A stretch of DNA of 64,000 bases, taken from Actinospineispora eucalypti (lineage in GTDB: Bacteria; Actinomycetota; Actinomycetes; Mycobacteriales; Pseudonocardiaceae). Below, piece after piece: positions 8,122-16,320 of this stretch (positions within the stretch are counted from its first letter, which is position 1; each line of letters opens with the position of its first letter). Made by a program: the position numbers and the translations under genes. Below the pieces are notes generated by a model. That model was not told where the DNA came from. It did no database searches and saw nothing but the letters and a program-made list of their open reading frames with translations. The stretch lies in the NCBI GenBank assembly GCA_014208095.1, contig JACHMT010000001.1:1364001-1428000 (forward strand). The letters run 5' to 3'.

Positions 8122-9102
8122 ATGATTCAGCCCGAGCTATATGTCTTCACGCGCGGTGATCTGGCGGATTTGCGGATCAGTCCGGCCGAGGTGATCTCGG
8201 CGGTGCGCGACGGCTATCTGGCATTGGCGCGCGGCGAGTCCCGTTGCCCGACGAAACTGATGATGCCGTTGCCGAAGACCGAGCGGGACGCGGTTTCCTA
8301 CTCGATGCTCGGCTACGACGCGGGTTGTGAGCACGTGGGGTTCAAGACCTCCTACCGCCAGGGCACCGACAACCCGGAGAAGTACTACACCGCGATCAGC
8401 CTCTACGACGACACCACCGGGCTGCCGTTCGCGCTGATGGACTGCCACCGGGTCGGCGCCTCCCGCACCCCGGCCACCACCGCGCTCATCGCCCAGGCCT
8501 GCGCCGCGCCCGACGCCCGTTCGGCGCTGCTCATCGGCACCGGCGCGCAGGCCCACAACACGTTGCCGTACCTGCTCACCGTGCTGCCGGGGCTGGAGCG
8601 GCTGATGCTGTTCGGCACCCACCCGGTGGGCATCCGGAACTGCCGGGACACCTTCCGCGAGCACTTCCCCGACCGCGAGCTGGAGCTGGTCGAGGATGTG
8701 CCGGCGGCGGTGGCCGACGCGGACGTGGCGGTCGTCGCCTCCGGCCGCGCCGCGCACCCGAAGGTTCAGCTGAGCTGGATGAAGCCCGGCGGACTGATGA
8801 TCTCCGTGTCCAGCAAGGGGGTGGCCTCCTCGGCGCTGCGCGAGGCCGACTACGCCATCGCCACCAGCGAGGGACAGCTCGGCGTCACCGGCTCGCGGTT
8901 CGCCGCCGAGGACGGGACAGCGAGGATCGACGCCGAGTTCCCGGAGGTGCTGATCGGCCGCAAACCGGTGCGGCGGTCCGCCGACGACCGGGTGTTCGTG
9001 TTCTCCAGCGGCATGGTGATCACCGACATCCCGGTGGCGCACGCGCTGGCCACGAAGGCCATCGCGGCCGGCCGGGGGCAGCGGGTGCAACTGTGGAGCT
9101 GA
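8122..9102 (+). CDS. Ornithine cyclodeaminase-family (SbnB-like) dehydrogenase
   Basis: A 326-residue member of the ornithine cyclodeaminase/mu-crystallin family. In staphyloferrin B synthesis, SbnB oxidises N-(1-amino-1-carboxyl-2-ethyl)-glutamate with NAD to release 2,3-diaminopropionate. The Rossmann motif is GTGAQAHN at about 138-145, inside ALLIGTGAQAH. An Asp/His-rich substrate segment (YTAISLYDDTTGLPFALMD) precedes it and VSSKGVASSALREAD follows, both as in the SbnB branch. It is the first gene of a four-gene operon and overlaps the next by 10 bp. In this context it could equally run as an imine reductase joining an amine to a 2-oxo acid, as expected for an EDDS-type product; that direction is inferred. 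Confidence 0.86.
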   Translation: MIQPELYVFTRGDLADLRISPAEVISAVRDGYLALARGESRCPTKLMMPLPKTERDAVSYSMLGYDAGCEHVGFKTSYRQGTDNPEKYYTAISLYDDTTGLPFALMDCHRVGASRTPATTALIAQACAAPDARSALLIGTGAQAHNTLPYLLTVLPGLERLMLFGTHPVGIRNCRDTFREHFPDRELELVEDVPAAVADADVAVVASGRAAHPKVQLSWMKPGGLMISVSSKGVASSALREADYAIATSEGQLGVTGSRFAAEDGTARIDAEFPEVLIGRKPVRRSADDRVFVFSSGMVITDIPVAHALATKAIAAGRGQRVQLWS

Positions 9103-10412
9103 CCCAGGCACCACTCGCCCCCTCCCTGCCCGCCGTCGAACCGCCGTGGGCGCGCCGGGCCAGGGCCGACCCGGCGCTGCTCGCCGACATCGCGCACGCC
9201 GTCGGCGGCCCCTTCCACGTGCTCCACCCGGAACAGTTCGCGCGGCGGTTGCGGGCCTTCAACGCCGCACTGGCCGGCGCCGGCGTCACCGGCCAGGTGT
9301 TCTACGGAAAGAAGGCCAACCGGTCGGCCTGTTGGCTGGCCGGCTGCGTGGCCGAGGGGGCCGGGGTGGACGTGGCCAGCGTGCCGGAGCTGGTGGATGC
9401 GCTGGCCGGCGGCGTGCGCGGGGAGGACCTGGTGGTCACCGGCGCGGCCAAGGCCACGGAGCTGCTCTGGCTGGCCGCCCGGCACGGCGCCCTGGTCGCG
9501 GTGGACGCGCTGGACGAGCTGGAGCGGATCGTCGCGCTGGCCCGCTCGGCCGGCCCGCCGCGGGTGCTGCTGCGGGTGCTCCCGGAGACGACCGACCCGC
9601 ACAGCCGGTTCGGGCTGAGCGAGGACGAACTGGACCGGGCGCTGGAGCGCTGCGCGGCGGCGCCCGGGATACGGATGGAGGGGTTCTCGTTCCACCTCGG
9701 CGGGTACCGGGTGGCGCCGAGGGCGGCGCTGGCCGCACGCCTGGTGGACCGGTGCGTGGCTGCCCGGGCGCGGGGCATGGCCGCGACCTCGATCTCGATC
9801 GGTGGCGGCTTCGCGGTCAGCTACGTGGACGCCTCGGACTGGGCGCGGTTCCAGCGGGACTACCGGGACGACTGGTTCCACGCCGGGAAGCGGTTCACCG
9901 GTTTCTATCCTTATCACCAGTCGCCGACCGGCGCGGACATGCTTTCGGAAATTCTCGCCGAGGTCGGCCCGGCATTTGTGCGCACCGGAACCCGGATGCT
10001 GTTGGAACCGGGCCGCGCGTTGCTGGACGGCGCCGGGTTCACGGTGTTTCCGGTGCAGGGCTACAAAGCACGCAACGGGTACGGAATCGTCACGGTGGCC
10101 GGACTGAGCGCGAGTGTCTCCGAGCAGTGGAAGGGCAGTGAGTTCCTGCCCGAGCCCGTGTTGTGGCCGGCGGGAAACGGCGATCCGGTCATTGCCTGCG
10201 TCGGCGGTTCCAGTTGCCTGGAATACGACATGCTCAGCTGGCGGAAAATACCCTTCCCGCGCCCGCCGAAACACGGTGACCTGCTGGTATATCCGAATAC
10301 CGCCGGATACCAGATGGACAAGAACGAGACCCGGTTCCACCAGCTCCCGCTGCCGGCGCGGGTGGAGCTCACGGAGTCCGGGAACGGGTTTCGCTGGCGG
10401 TACGGGTCATGA
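9093..10412 (+). CDS. Type III (fold III) PLP-dependent amino-acid decarboxylase, SbnH-like
   Basis: A 439-residue alanine racemase-fold decarboxylase related to diaminopimelate decarboxylase, BtrK and SbnH. The PLP lysine is in VFYGKKANRS at about 68-77 (family YAVKAN). SFHLGGYRVAP, SIGGGFAVSY and EPGRALL are the conserved PLP-phosphate and barrel motifs. The C-terminal active-site segment reads GGSSCLEYDML where the family has C(D/E)S.D. The following GDLLVYPNTAGYQMDKNETRFHQ is typical of the siderophore-linked branch, not of LysA. The GTG start lies inside the end of the previous gene, and the stop overlaps the next start (ATGA). It probably decarboxylates the diaminopropionate-containing intermediate to an aminoethyl group. 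Confidence 0.87.
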   Translation: MELTQAPLAPSLPAVEPPWARRARADPALLADIAHAVGGPFHVLHPEQFARRLRAFNAALAGAGVTGQVFYGKKANRSACWLAGCVAEGAGVDVASVPELVDALAGGVRGEDLVVTGAAKATELLWLAARHGALVAVDALDELERIVALARSAGPPRVLLRVLPETTDPHSRFGLSEDELDRALERCAAAPGIRMEGFSFHLGGYRVAPRAALAARLVDRCVAARARGMAATSISIGGGFAVSYVDASDWARFQRDYRDDWFHAGKRFTGFYPYHQSPTGADMLSEILAEVGPAFVRTGTRMLLEPGRALLDGAGFTVFPVQGYKARNGYGIVTVAGLSASVSEQWKGSEFLPEPVLWPAGNGDPVIACVGGSSCLEYDMLSWRKIPFPRPPKHGDLLVYPNTAGYQMDKNETRFHQLPLPARVELTESGNGFRWRYGS

Positions 10413-11479
10413 GGCGTACCCACCGGCCGGAGAACATCGTCACCCGGGCGACCGACCTGATCGGCCACACGCCGCTGTTCGAGCTGTGCACGACCGAGAC
10501 CGGCAGCCGGTTGTTGCTCAAGCTGGAGCAGTTCAACCCGACCGGCTCGGCCAAGGTCCGGATGGCCGAGCGGATGATCACCAACGCCGAGCTGGGCGGC
10601 CAGCTGCGGCCCGGCGGGCACATCGTGGAACCCACCTCCGGGAACACCGGGCTCGGGCTGGCCCTGGTGGCCATCGAGCGGGGCTACCGGTTCACGGCGG
10701 TGGTGGATCACCACGCCAGCGTGGACAAGCTGCGCGCGATGACCGCGCTCGGCGCCGAGCTGCTCTACGTGGGCGGTGACGCCGCCGGCATCCCGCGCAC
10801 CATGGAGCGGCGCCGGGTGGCCGGCGAGATCGCCCGGCGGGAGGGCGCGTTCTGGCCCGACCAGCACAACAACCCGGGCAACCGGGACAGCTACCGCCAA
10901 CTGGCGCACGAGCTGCTCGGCGACATCTTCGGCGACGTGGACTACCTGGTCTCGCCGGTGGGCACCGGCGGCTCGCTGTGCGGCACCGCCCGGGAACTGC
11001 GCCGGCTGGGTTCGTCGGTGCGGGCGATCGGGGTGGAGCCGGACGGGTCGGTCATCTTCGGTGGGCCGGGCGGCGCGTACCTGCAGACCGGCAGTGGCAG
11101 CCCGGAGGGGTTCCCCGTGGGCAGCAACGTGGACCGGTCGGTGATCGACGAGGGAGTGCGGGTGGGGGACGCCGCCGCGTTCGCCGCCGCCCGGGCGGTC
11201 ACCCGGCGCACCGGGTTGCTGATCGGCGGCTCCACCGGGGCCGCGGTGCACGTCGCGCTGCACCGGCTGGCGTCGCTGCCGGCCGGCAGCACGGTGGTCA
11301 CCCTGGTCTGCGACGCCGGCGAGAAGTACCTGGACACCGTGTTCAACGACGACTGGCTGCGGGAGAAGGGCCTGCTCGACCCGGCGGCCGAGGCGGCGGT
11401 GGTCGCGCTGCTCGACCGCTACCGGGGCGTCCCGCGCTCGGACCGCGAACCGCGCTCCCGAACGGAGTTCCTGGTATGA
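10409..11479 (+). CDS. Cysteine synthase-family (SbnA-like) PLP beta-replacement enzyme
   Basis: A 356-residue fold II PLP enzyme of the O-acetylserine sulfhydrylase/SbnA group. SbnA joins O-phospho-L-serine and L-glutamate into the N-linked precursor of 2,3-diaminopropionate. The PLP lysine sits in NPTGSAKVRMA at about 44-54. EPTSGNTGLGLAL is the Asn/phosphate loop, SPVGTGGSL the PLP phosphate-binding loop and LVCDAGEKYLDTVFND the conserved C-terminal segment. Cys-forming enzymes usually have SVKDR at the lysine; the SAKVR variant here is the SbnA/diaminopropionate form. Start and stop both overlap neighbours by ATGA, so the operon is tightly coupled. The amino donor could be Glu or Asp; this cannot be read from the sequence. 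Confidence 0.87.
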   Translation: MRRTHRPENIVTRATDLIGHTPLFELCTTETGSRLLLKLEQFNPTGSAKVRMAERMITNAELGGQLRPGGHIVEPTSGNTGLGLALVAIERGYRFTAVVDHHASVDKLRAMTALGAELLYVGGDAAGIPRTMERRRVAGEIARREGAFWPDQHNNPGNRDSYRQLAHELLGDIFGDVDYLVSPVGTGGSLCGTARELRRLGSSVRAIGVEPDGSVIFGGPGGAYLQTGSGSPEGFPVGSNVDRSVIDEGVRVGDAAAFAAARAVTRRTGLLIGGSTGAAVHVALHRLASLPAGSTVVTLVCDAGEKYLDTVFNDDWLREKGLLDPAAEAAVVALLDRYRGVPRSDREPRSRTEFLV

Positions 11480-12873
11480 GCCGGTTTCCCGGGGCGCGGC
11501 AGCTGCTCGCGCTGTCCTGGCCGATCGCCGGCATCCAGTTGGCCCAGGTCGCGCTGACCACGACCGACCTGGTGATGATGGGCTGGCTGAGCGTCGGCGC
11601 GATCGCCGCCGGGGGACTGGCGATCACGCTGTACAACCAGCTGCGCACCATGTGCGTGGGCGTGGTCACCGCCGTCTCCAACCTGGTCGCCGGTGCGGCC
11701 GGCCGGGGCGAGGCCCGCTCCGGCGGGGTCCAGCTGGACCGGCGGGCCGTCGAGGAGGTGCGCCAGGTCGGCCGGGCGGCGTTCGCGGTGGCCACGCTGG
11801 TCGGGCTGCTCGGCGGGTTGGTGCTGGTCGGGCTGGGTTACGCGCTGGCCTGGTTCGGCCAGGACGCCGAGGTGCTCGCGTTGGCCCGGCCGATGATGCT
11901 GGCGCTGGCCCCCGGCCTGTTGCCGATGCTCTGGCTGAACGTGCTGCGCCAGTTCGCGGTGGGCCTGCGCCGGCCCGGCTCGCTGCTCGGGGTCACCATC
12001 GGGTCCATCGGGTTGAACGCCGCGCTGGACGGCGGGTTCGCCTACGGCTGGTTCGGTTTCCCGGTGCTCGGGCTGACCGGGATCGGGCTGGCCACCACGC
12101 TGGTGCAGCTGGTCAACTGCCTGGCGTTCTGGGCGATCCTGCGCCGGGACGAGCAGTTGGCGCCGCTGCTCTCGGTGCGGGGGTGGCGGGCCGACGCGGC
12201 GACGGTCCGGGAGGTCGTCCGGCTGGGGGTGCCGATCAGCCTGACCTACGGCTCGGAGGCCGGGATCACCTCGGTGGCCACGCTGATGATGGGCGGCTTC
12301 GGCCCGGCCGCGCTGGCCGCGCACAACGTGGTGAACCAGCTCGCCTACATCGTCTACCAGCTCAACATCGGCCTCTCCCAGGGTTCGTCGATCCTGGTCA
12401 GCCGGGCGGTCGGGCAGGGGAGGCGGGCCGAGGCCGGCCGGATCGCGCGCACCGCACTGGGCCTGGGCGCGGCCGCGATGGCGGTGTTCGGGGTGATCTA
12501 CCTGGTGCTGCCCGGACCGGTGCTGCGGCTGTTCCTGGACGCCCCCGATGGCGCTGCCGAACCGGGGGTGTTGGCGCTGGCCGGCACGCTGCTGCTGTTC
12601 GGGATCGCACACCAGTTCCTGAAGGGCACGCAGAACATCGCGGTCGGGCTGCTGCGCGGGCTGGGCAACACCAAGGGCGGGTTCCGCGCCACGCTGGTCG
12701 GCTACTGGGCGGTGGGCACCCCGGCGATGTGGTTGTTCGGCTACGTGGCCGGCTGGCACGGACCGGGGGTCTGGCTCGGCCTGTGCGTCGGTTTCGGCGC
12801 CACCGCGGCGCTTCTCCTGCGCCGCTTCCGCGCCGACCTGCGCGCCGGGTCGGCGGTGCCGTCGCGGGCCTAG
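11476..12873 (+). CDS. MATE family efflux transporter
   Basis: A 465-residue membrane protein with about 12 hydrophobic segments in two related halves, as in MATE cation-coupled exporters. LSWPIAGIQLAQVALTTTDLVMMGWL at the N terminus matches the first-helix region and QLNIGLSQGSSILVSRAVGQ the second-half repeat. The start ATG overlaps the stop of the SbnA-like gene (ATGA), so it is translated with the three biosynthetic genes. The simplest reading is that it secretes their product. A long inverted repeat at 12892-12933 ends the operon against the convergent sodN. Confidence 0.9.
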   Translation: MSRFPGARQLLALSWPIAGIQLAQVALTTTDLVMMGWLSVGAIAAGGLAITLYNQLRTMCVGVVTAVSNLVAGAAGRGEARSGGVQLDRRAVEEVRQVGRAAFAVATLVGLLGGLVLVGLGYALAWFGQDAEVLALARPMMLALAPGLLPMLWLNVLRQFAVGLRRPGSLLGVTIGSIGLNAALDGGFAYGWFGFPVLGLTGIGLATTLVQLVNCLAFWAILRRDEQLAPLLSVRGWRADAATVREVVRLGVPISLTYGSEAGITSVATLMMGGFGPAALAAHNVVNQLAYIVYQLNIGLSQGSSILVSRAVGQGRRAEAGRIARTALGLGAAAMAVFGVIYLVLPGPVLRLFLDAPDGAAEPGVLALAGTLLLFGIAHQFLKGTQNIAVGLLRGLGNTKGGFRATLVGYWAVGTPAMWLFGYVAGWHGPGVWLGLCVGFGATAALLLRRFRADLRAGSAVPSRA

Positions 12874-12891
12874 CGTCCCTGGAGACGAGAA

Positions 12892-12933
12892 CGGCGCCGA
12901 CCGGCGAGCTGTCGAGATCGCTGGTCGGCGCCG
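12892..12933. terminator. Bidirectional terminator hairpin between MATE gene and sodN
   Basis: Perfect 11-bp arms CGGCGCCGACC (12892-12902) and GGTCGGCGCCG (12923-12933) enclose a 20-nt loop, between the stop at 12873 and the stop of the convergent sodN at 12950. The position between two convergent genes fits a shared terminator. There is no T-run. Confidence 0.65.
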
Positions 12934-12949
12934 AACGCTGGGGCGAGGC

Positions 12950-13360
12950 TCAGGCGGCTTGCTTGGTTTCCCAGAAGATCTTGTCGATCTGGGCGATGTA
13001 GTCCAGCAGCTCCTGGCCGGTGGACGGGTCGTTCGAGCCCTTGGTGCCGGACGCCCCGGCGGCCTTGGTGGCCTTGTTGAACAGCTCGTGCAGCTCCGGG
13101 TACTTCTCGAAGTGCGGCGGCTTGAAGTAGTCGGTCCACAGCACCCACAGGTGGTGCTTGACCAGATCGGAGCGCTGCTCCTTGATCTCGATGGCGCGCG
13201 CCCGGAAGGCCGCGTCCTCGTTGGACTGGTACTTCTCCTGGATCGCCTTGACCGACTCTGCCTCGATCCGGGCTTGTGCTGGGTCGTACACGCCGCAGGG
13301 GAGGTCGCAGTGCGCGGTGGCCTCCAGCCGCGGACGGAGAACGCGAGACAGCAGTCCCAT
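12950..13360 (-). CDS. sodN: Nickel superoxide dismutase precursor
   Basis: Hexameric NiSOD that dismutates superoxide. The 136-residue precursor has a 16-residue leader (MGLLSRVLRPRLEATA) followed by the invariant nickel hook HCDLPCGVYDP. After leader removal His17 becomes His1, and the two Cys ligands correspond to Cys2 and Cys6. The rest (IEAESVKAIQEKY, KHHLWVLWTDYFKPPHFEKYPELH) is the conserved four-helix body. A GAGGGAG ribosome site lies 5 nt before the ATG. The maturation protease gene sodX is divergent next door, the usual pairing. A Nur-type nickel operator was looked for and not seen. Confidence 0.97.
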   Translation of the reverse strand: MGLLSRVLRPRLEATAHCDLPCGVYDPAQARIEAESVKAIQEKYQSNEDAAFRARAIEIKEQRSDLVKHHLWVLWTDYFKPPHFEKYPELHELFNKATKAAGASGTKGSNDPSTGQELLDYIAQIDKIFWETKQAA

Positions 13361-13465
13361 GCTTACTCCCTCGATCCGACTATGGTGATCGTTCCGACAG
13401 AAACGACCCTACTCCGCGCCCCTCCGGGTGGCTGGCTCCCGCACGGTGTGTGGCACGGTCGTGGC

Positions 13466-13762
13466 GTGCGGTGGAGGCGCGTTCTGGTGCGCGGACCTTC
13501 CATGTCGCCGACCCTGCGGGACGGGGACGTGGTGCTGGTCACGTTCGGCGCGGTAGCCCGTCCGGGTGACCTGGTGCTCGTCCGCTGGCCCGCGCGCCCG
13601 GGCCAGCTCTCGGTGAAGCGCGCCGTCGGCGAGAAGAACGGCGCCTGGGCGGTCCACAGCGACAACCCCTACGGCAGCACCGACTCCCGCGAGCTGGGCC
13701 CGGCCGAGGTGCTCGGCGTCGTCCGCGCCCGCCTCTGGCCGTCGCCCCGGCGGTTCCGGTAG
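13466..13762 (+). CDS. sodX: NiSOD maturation protease SodX (S26 signal peptidase-like)
   Basis: A small 98-residue S26-type serine protease that removes the leader of NiSOD so that nickel can bind the new N-terminal His. The catalytic Ser is in RGPSMSPTLRDGDVV at about 13 (box B of signal peptidases) and the catalytic Lys in LSVKRAVGEKNG at about 53. DNPYGSTDSRELGP is the box E equivalent. It lacks a clear membrane anchor, in keeping with a cytosolic role. The GTG at 13466 is chosen because it gives the family N terminus; the longer open frame upstream runs through sodN on the other strand. Confidence 0.92.
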   Translation: MRWRRVLVRGPSMSPTLRDGDVVLVTFGAVARPGDLVLVRWPARPGQLSVKRAVGEKNGAWAVHSDNPYGSTDSRELGPAEVLGVVRARLWPSPRRFR

Positions 13763-13807
13763 CGGGCGAGTGCCGGGGCTTCGCGCCCGCGCAATAGCAT
13801 CCTGGGC

Positions 13808-14338
13808 ATGGTGAAGATCTGGAGCGTCGTCACGGTGCTGGCCGCCAGTGCGTTGTTGGCCGGGTGTGGTGGCGGGGGCTCGGCTTCGACGGAGGCTCCG
13901 GCCGCGCCCCGGGCCGCCCCGGAACTGACCAAGCCGTGCACGCTGCTGAGCAACGACACGGTGAGCAAGGTGTTCTCGATCAAGAAGATCGCCAGCGCGG
14001 AGAAGCCACCGGTCAACACCCCGAACGGCCGGGCCAACTACGTCTGCGAGTACCGCGCGCAGAACGGTCCGCTGGGCACGCTGCTGGTCACGGTGACCGA
14101 CTCCACGGTCAGCCCGGCGCAGGTGGCGAAGGCCTGGCAGAAGCTGCCGGCCGCGCAGCCGGTCCCGGGGGTCGGTGACGCCGCGATCTACAGCGTGGAC
14201 CAGGCCAAGCGGGTGGCCATGCTGGCCGCCGCGAAGCCGGCGCAGGGCAAGACCGTTGCGATGATCTTCACCGGTTCCCCGAAGATCACCCAGGAGATGC
14301 TTTCCACGTTGGTCAAGGAGGCCATCGGCTCGGTTTGA
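13808..14338 (+). CDS. Small secreted lipoprotein (DUF3558-like)
   Basis: A 176-residue exported lipoprotein with a signal peptide ending in the lipobox LLAGC (Cys at ~20), then a Gly/Ser/Ala/Pro-rich linker. The domain starts with ELTKPCTLLSNDTVSKVF, which resembles actinobacterial DUF3558 lipoproteins: a Pro-Cys-x-Leu-Leu start and a second Cys at VCEYRAQ that may pair with the first. A TAGCAT hexamer (13795-13800) 7 nt before the ATG, and no ribosome site, point to a leaderless transcript. It is convergent with the RmlC-like gene, with only 2 bp between the stops. Function is unknown. Confidence 0.75.
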   Translation: MVKIWSVVTVLAASALLAGCGGGGSASTEAPAAPRAAPELTKPCTLLSNDTVSKVFSIKKIASAEKPPVNTPNGRANYVCEYRAQNGPLGTLLVTVTDSTVSPAQVAKAWQKLPAAQPVPGVGDAAIYSVDQAKRVAMLAAAKPAQGKTVAMIFTGSPKITQEMLSTLVKEAIGSV

Positions 14339-14340
14339 GC

Positions 14341-14910
14341 TCAGCCGGTCCAGCGGGGGAGCAGGCCGGCGGCCTCGGCCTCGGCCAGGGTCGGCGCGGC
14401 GGCGTCCCGGTCGGAGAGCACCGGGGTGAGGTCGGCCGGCCAGGGCAGGCCGAGCGCGGGGTCCAGCGCGGAAACGGTGCGCTCGATGGCCGGGGCGTAC
14501 GGGGTGGAGCACAGGTAGCCGGCGACCGTGTCGTCCTCCAGCGCGCAGAAGGCGTGGCCGAGGCCCTCGGCCAGGTAGATCGCGCGGTACCCGGACGAGT
14601 CCAGCCGGACCGCCTCGTGGCGGCCGAACGTCGGCGAGCCGACCCGGATGTCCACCACCACGTCCAGCAGCGCCCCGCGCGGGCAGTACACGTACTTCGC
14701 CTGCCCGGGTGGCACGTCGGCGAAGTGGACACCCCGGATCACCCCGCGCCGGGACACGCTGTGGTTCGCCTGGGCCACCCGCAGCGGCTCGCCGACCGCC
14801 TCGGTGAACACCGCCTCCTGGTAGGGCGCCGCGAAATGGCCCCGGTCGTCGTCGAACCGGGTCGGCTCGAAGATCCACGCACCGGGGATGGACAAGGCTT
14901 TGCTCCGCAC
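14341..14910 (-). CDS. dTDP-4-dehydrorhamnose 3,5-epimerase family protein (RmlC-like)
   Basis: A 189-residue cupin of the RmlC family, which epimerises dTDP-4-keto-6-deoxyglucose in deoxysugar synthesis. The active-site His is in SRRGVIRGVHFAD at about 60 and the structural core continues as QAKYVYCPRGALLDVVVDIRVGSPTFG and IYLAEGLGHAFCALEDD. The usual RGLHYQ is RGVHFA here, a conservative change. No other deoxysugar gene is in the window, so it is an isolated copy: it may act in cell-wall rhamnose or natural-product sugar synthesis encoded elsewhere, or have another isomerase role. Confidence 0.85.
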   Translation of the reverse strand: MRSKALSIPGAWIFEPTRFDDDRGHFAAPYQEAVFTEAVGEPLRVAQANHSVSRRGVIRGVHFADVPPGQAKYVYCPRGALLDVVVDIRVGSPTFGRHEAVRLDSSGYRAIYLAEGLGHAFCALEDDTVAGYLCSTPYAPAIERTVSALDPALGLPWPADLTPVLSDRDAAAPTLAEAEAAGLLPRWTG

Positions 14911-15062
14911 GGAGTGTGATTCTGGCGCACCGGGGCAGACACGGCGGCGTCGGAGATGTCACACTGTTCATCTACCTGACACCGAGCCCGTTCGGCCGCC
15001 GCGCGATCCCGCGGCCGGTTCGAGGGGCCTGTCGGGCACCGTTACAGCGCGATACCCCGCGG

Positions 15063-15093
15063 ACCGGTGCACGGCCATACGAACTGCACCGGT
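15063..15093 (+). promoter_or_regulatory. Perfect inverted repeat in the leader of malic enzyme
   Basis: ACCGGTGCA (15063-15071) and TGCACCGGT (15085-15093) are perfect 9-bp arms with a 13-nt spacer. The repeat ends 6 nt before the ribosome site AAGGGGA (15099-15105) of the gene that starts at 15113. It could be a repressor operator or an RNA hairpin affecting translation; the sequence does not decide between them. Confidence 0.45.
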
Positions 15094-15112
15094 ATTTCAA
15101 GGGGACATTACT

Positions 15113-16309
15113 GTGACCATCGTGCCTGAGCGGATCATGCCGAACGAGACCGAACCGGCCCCTGGCCTGGACCTGGAGCTGGACGAGATCCTCACCGCCC
15201 ACCACGGCGGCAAGCTGGACATCGCGGCCACCGTGCCGCTGGACGGCGCGCGCGATCTCTCCATCGCCTACAGCCCCGGGGTGGCCGAGGTCAGCCGGGT
15301 GATCGCCGAGGACGCCTCGCTCACCGCGCGGTACACCTGGTCGCAGCGACTGGTCGCGGTGGTCAGCGACGGGACCGCCGTGCTCGGCCTCGGCGACATC
15401 GGCCCGCGCGCCGCGCTGCCGGTCATGGAGGGCAAGTCGGCGCTGTTCAAGGCGTTCGGCGGGCTGAACTCCATCCCGCTGGTGCTGGACACCACCGATG
15501 TGGACGAGATCGTGGAGACGCTGGTCCGCCTGCGGCCCAGCTTCGGCGCGATCAACCTGGAGGACATCTCCGCGCCGCGCTGCTTCGAGCTGGAGCGGCG
15601 GCTGGTCGAGGAGCTGGACTGCCCGGTCTTCCACGACGACCAGCACGGCACCGCCATCGTGGTGCTGGCCGCGCTGCGCGGCGCCTCCGAGGTCATGCGG
15701 CGTTCGTTGCCGGAGCAGCGGGTGGTCATCACCGGTGCCGGCGCGTCCGGCGTGGCCTGCGCGAACATCCTGCAGGCGGCCGGTGTCCGGGACATCATCG
15801 TGATCGACTCGCGGGGCATCCTGGCCCCCGGGCGGGCCGGCATGAACTCGGTGAAGGCCGAGTTGGCCGAGCGCACCAACCCACGCCGGATCACCGGCGG
15901 CGTGGCCGACGCGCTGCCCGGCGCGGACGTGTTCATCGGGCTGTCCTGCGCCACGCTGCCGGAGGAACTGCTGGCCACCATGGCGCCGGAGCCGATGGTG
16001 TTCGCGCTGTCCAACCCGGACCCCGAGGTGCACCCGGAGATCGCCGCCCGCTACGCGCCGATCGTGGCCACCGGGCGCAGCGACTTCCCCAACCAGATCA
16101 ACAACGTGCTGGCCTTCCCCGGCGTCTTCCGGGGCGCACTGGACGCCGGCGCCAAGCGGATCACCGAGAAGATGAAGCTGGCCGCCGCCGACGCCATCTT
16201 CGAGGTGGCGAAGGACGACCTGGCCGCCGACCGCATCGTCCCCAGCCCCTTCGACCCCCGCGTCGCCACCGCGGTCGCCGCCGCCGTCGCCCGCGCCGCC
16301 ACCGACTGA
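15113..16309 (+). CDS. NAD(P)-dependent malic enzyme
   Basis: Oxidative decarboxylation of malate to pyruvate in central metabolism. The 398-residue protein is the short bacterial form without the phosphotransacetylase-like C-terminal extension. Conserved segments are AYSPGVAEVSR, VLGLGDIGPRAALPVMEGKS, INLEDISAPRCFELE, VFHDDQHGTAIVVLAAL (metal and malate site) and the Rossmann GAGASGVACANIL at about 195-207. The GTG at 15113 is chosen because AAGGGGA precedes it by 7 nt; the open frame runs further upstream without family similarity. A perfect inverted repeat lies just upstream. The gene ends in front of a repeat array. Confidence 0.94.
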   Translation: MTIVPERIMPNETEPAPGLDLELDEILTAHHGGKLDIAATVPLDGARDLSIAYSPGVAEVSRVIAEDASLTARYTWSQRLVAVVSDGTAVLGLGDIGPRAALPVMEGKSALFKAFGGLNSIPLVLDTTDVDEIVETLVRLRPSFGAINLEDISAPRCFELERRLVEELDCPVFHDDQHGTAIVVLAALRGASEVMRRSLPEQRVVITGAGASGVACANILQAAGVRDIIVIDSRGILAPGRAGMNSVKAELAERTNPRRITGGVADALPGADVFIGLSCATLPEELLATMAPEPMVFALSNPDPEVHPEIAARYAPIVATGRSDFPNQINNVLAFPGVFRGALDAGAKRITEKMKLAAADAIFEVAKDDLAADRIVPSPFDPRVATAVAAAVARAATD

Positions 16310-16320
16310 CCCCCCTCCTC

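Noticed and set aside
8122..12873. Staphyloferrin B or NRPS siderophore cluster
   Set aside because: No IucA/IucC-type NIS synthetase, citrate synthase, NRPS module or siderophore receptor gene is nearby; only the diaminopropionate-type enzymes and an exporter are found.
14341..14910. Deoxysugar biosynthesis cluster
   Set aside because: Only a single RmlC-like gene is present; no RmlA, RmlB, RmlD or glycosyltransferase gene lies in the window.
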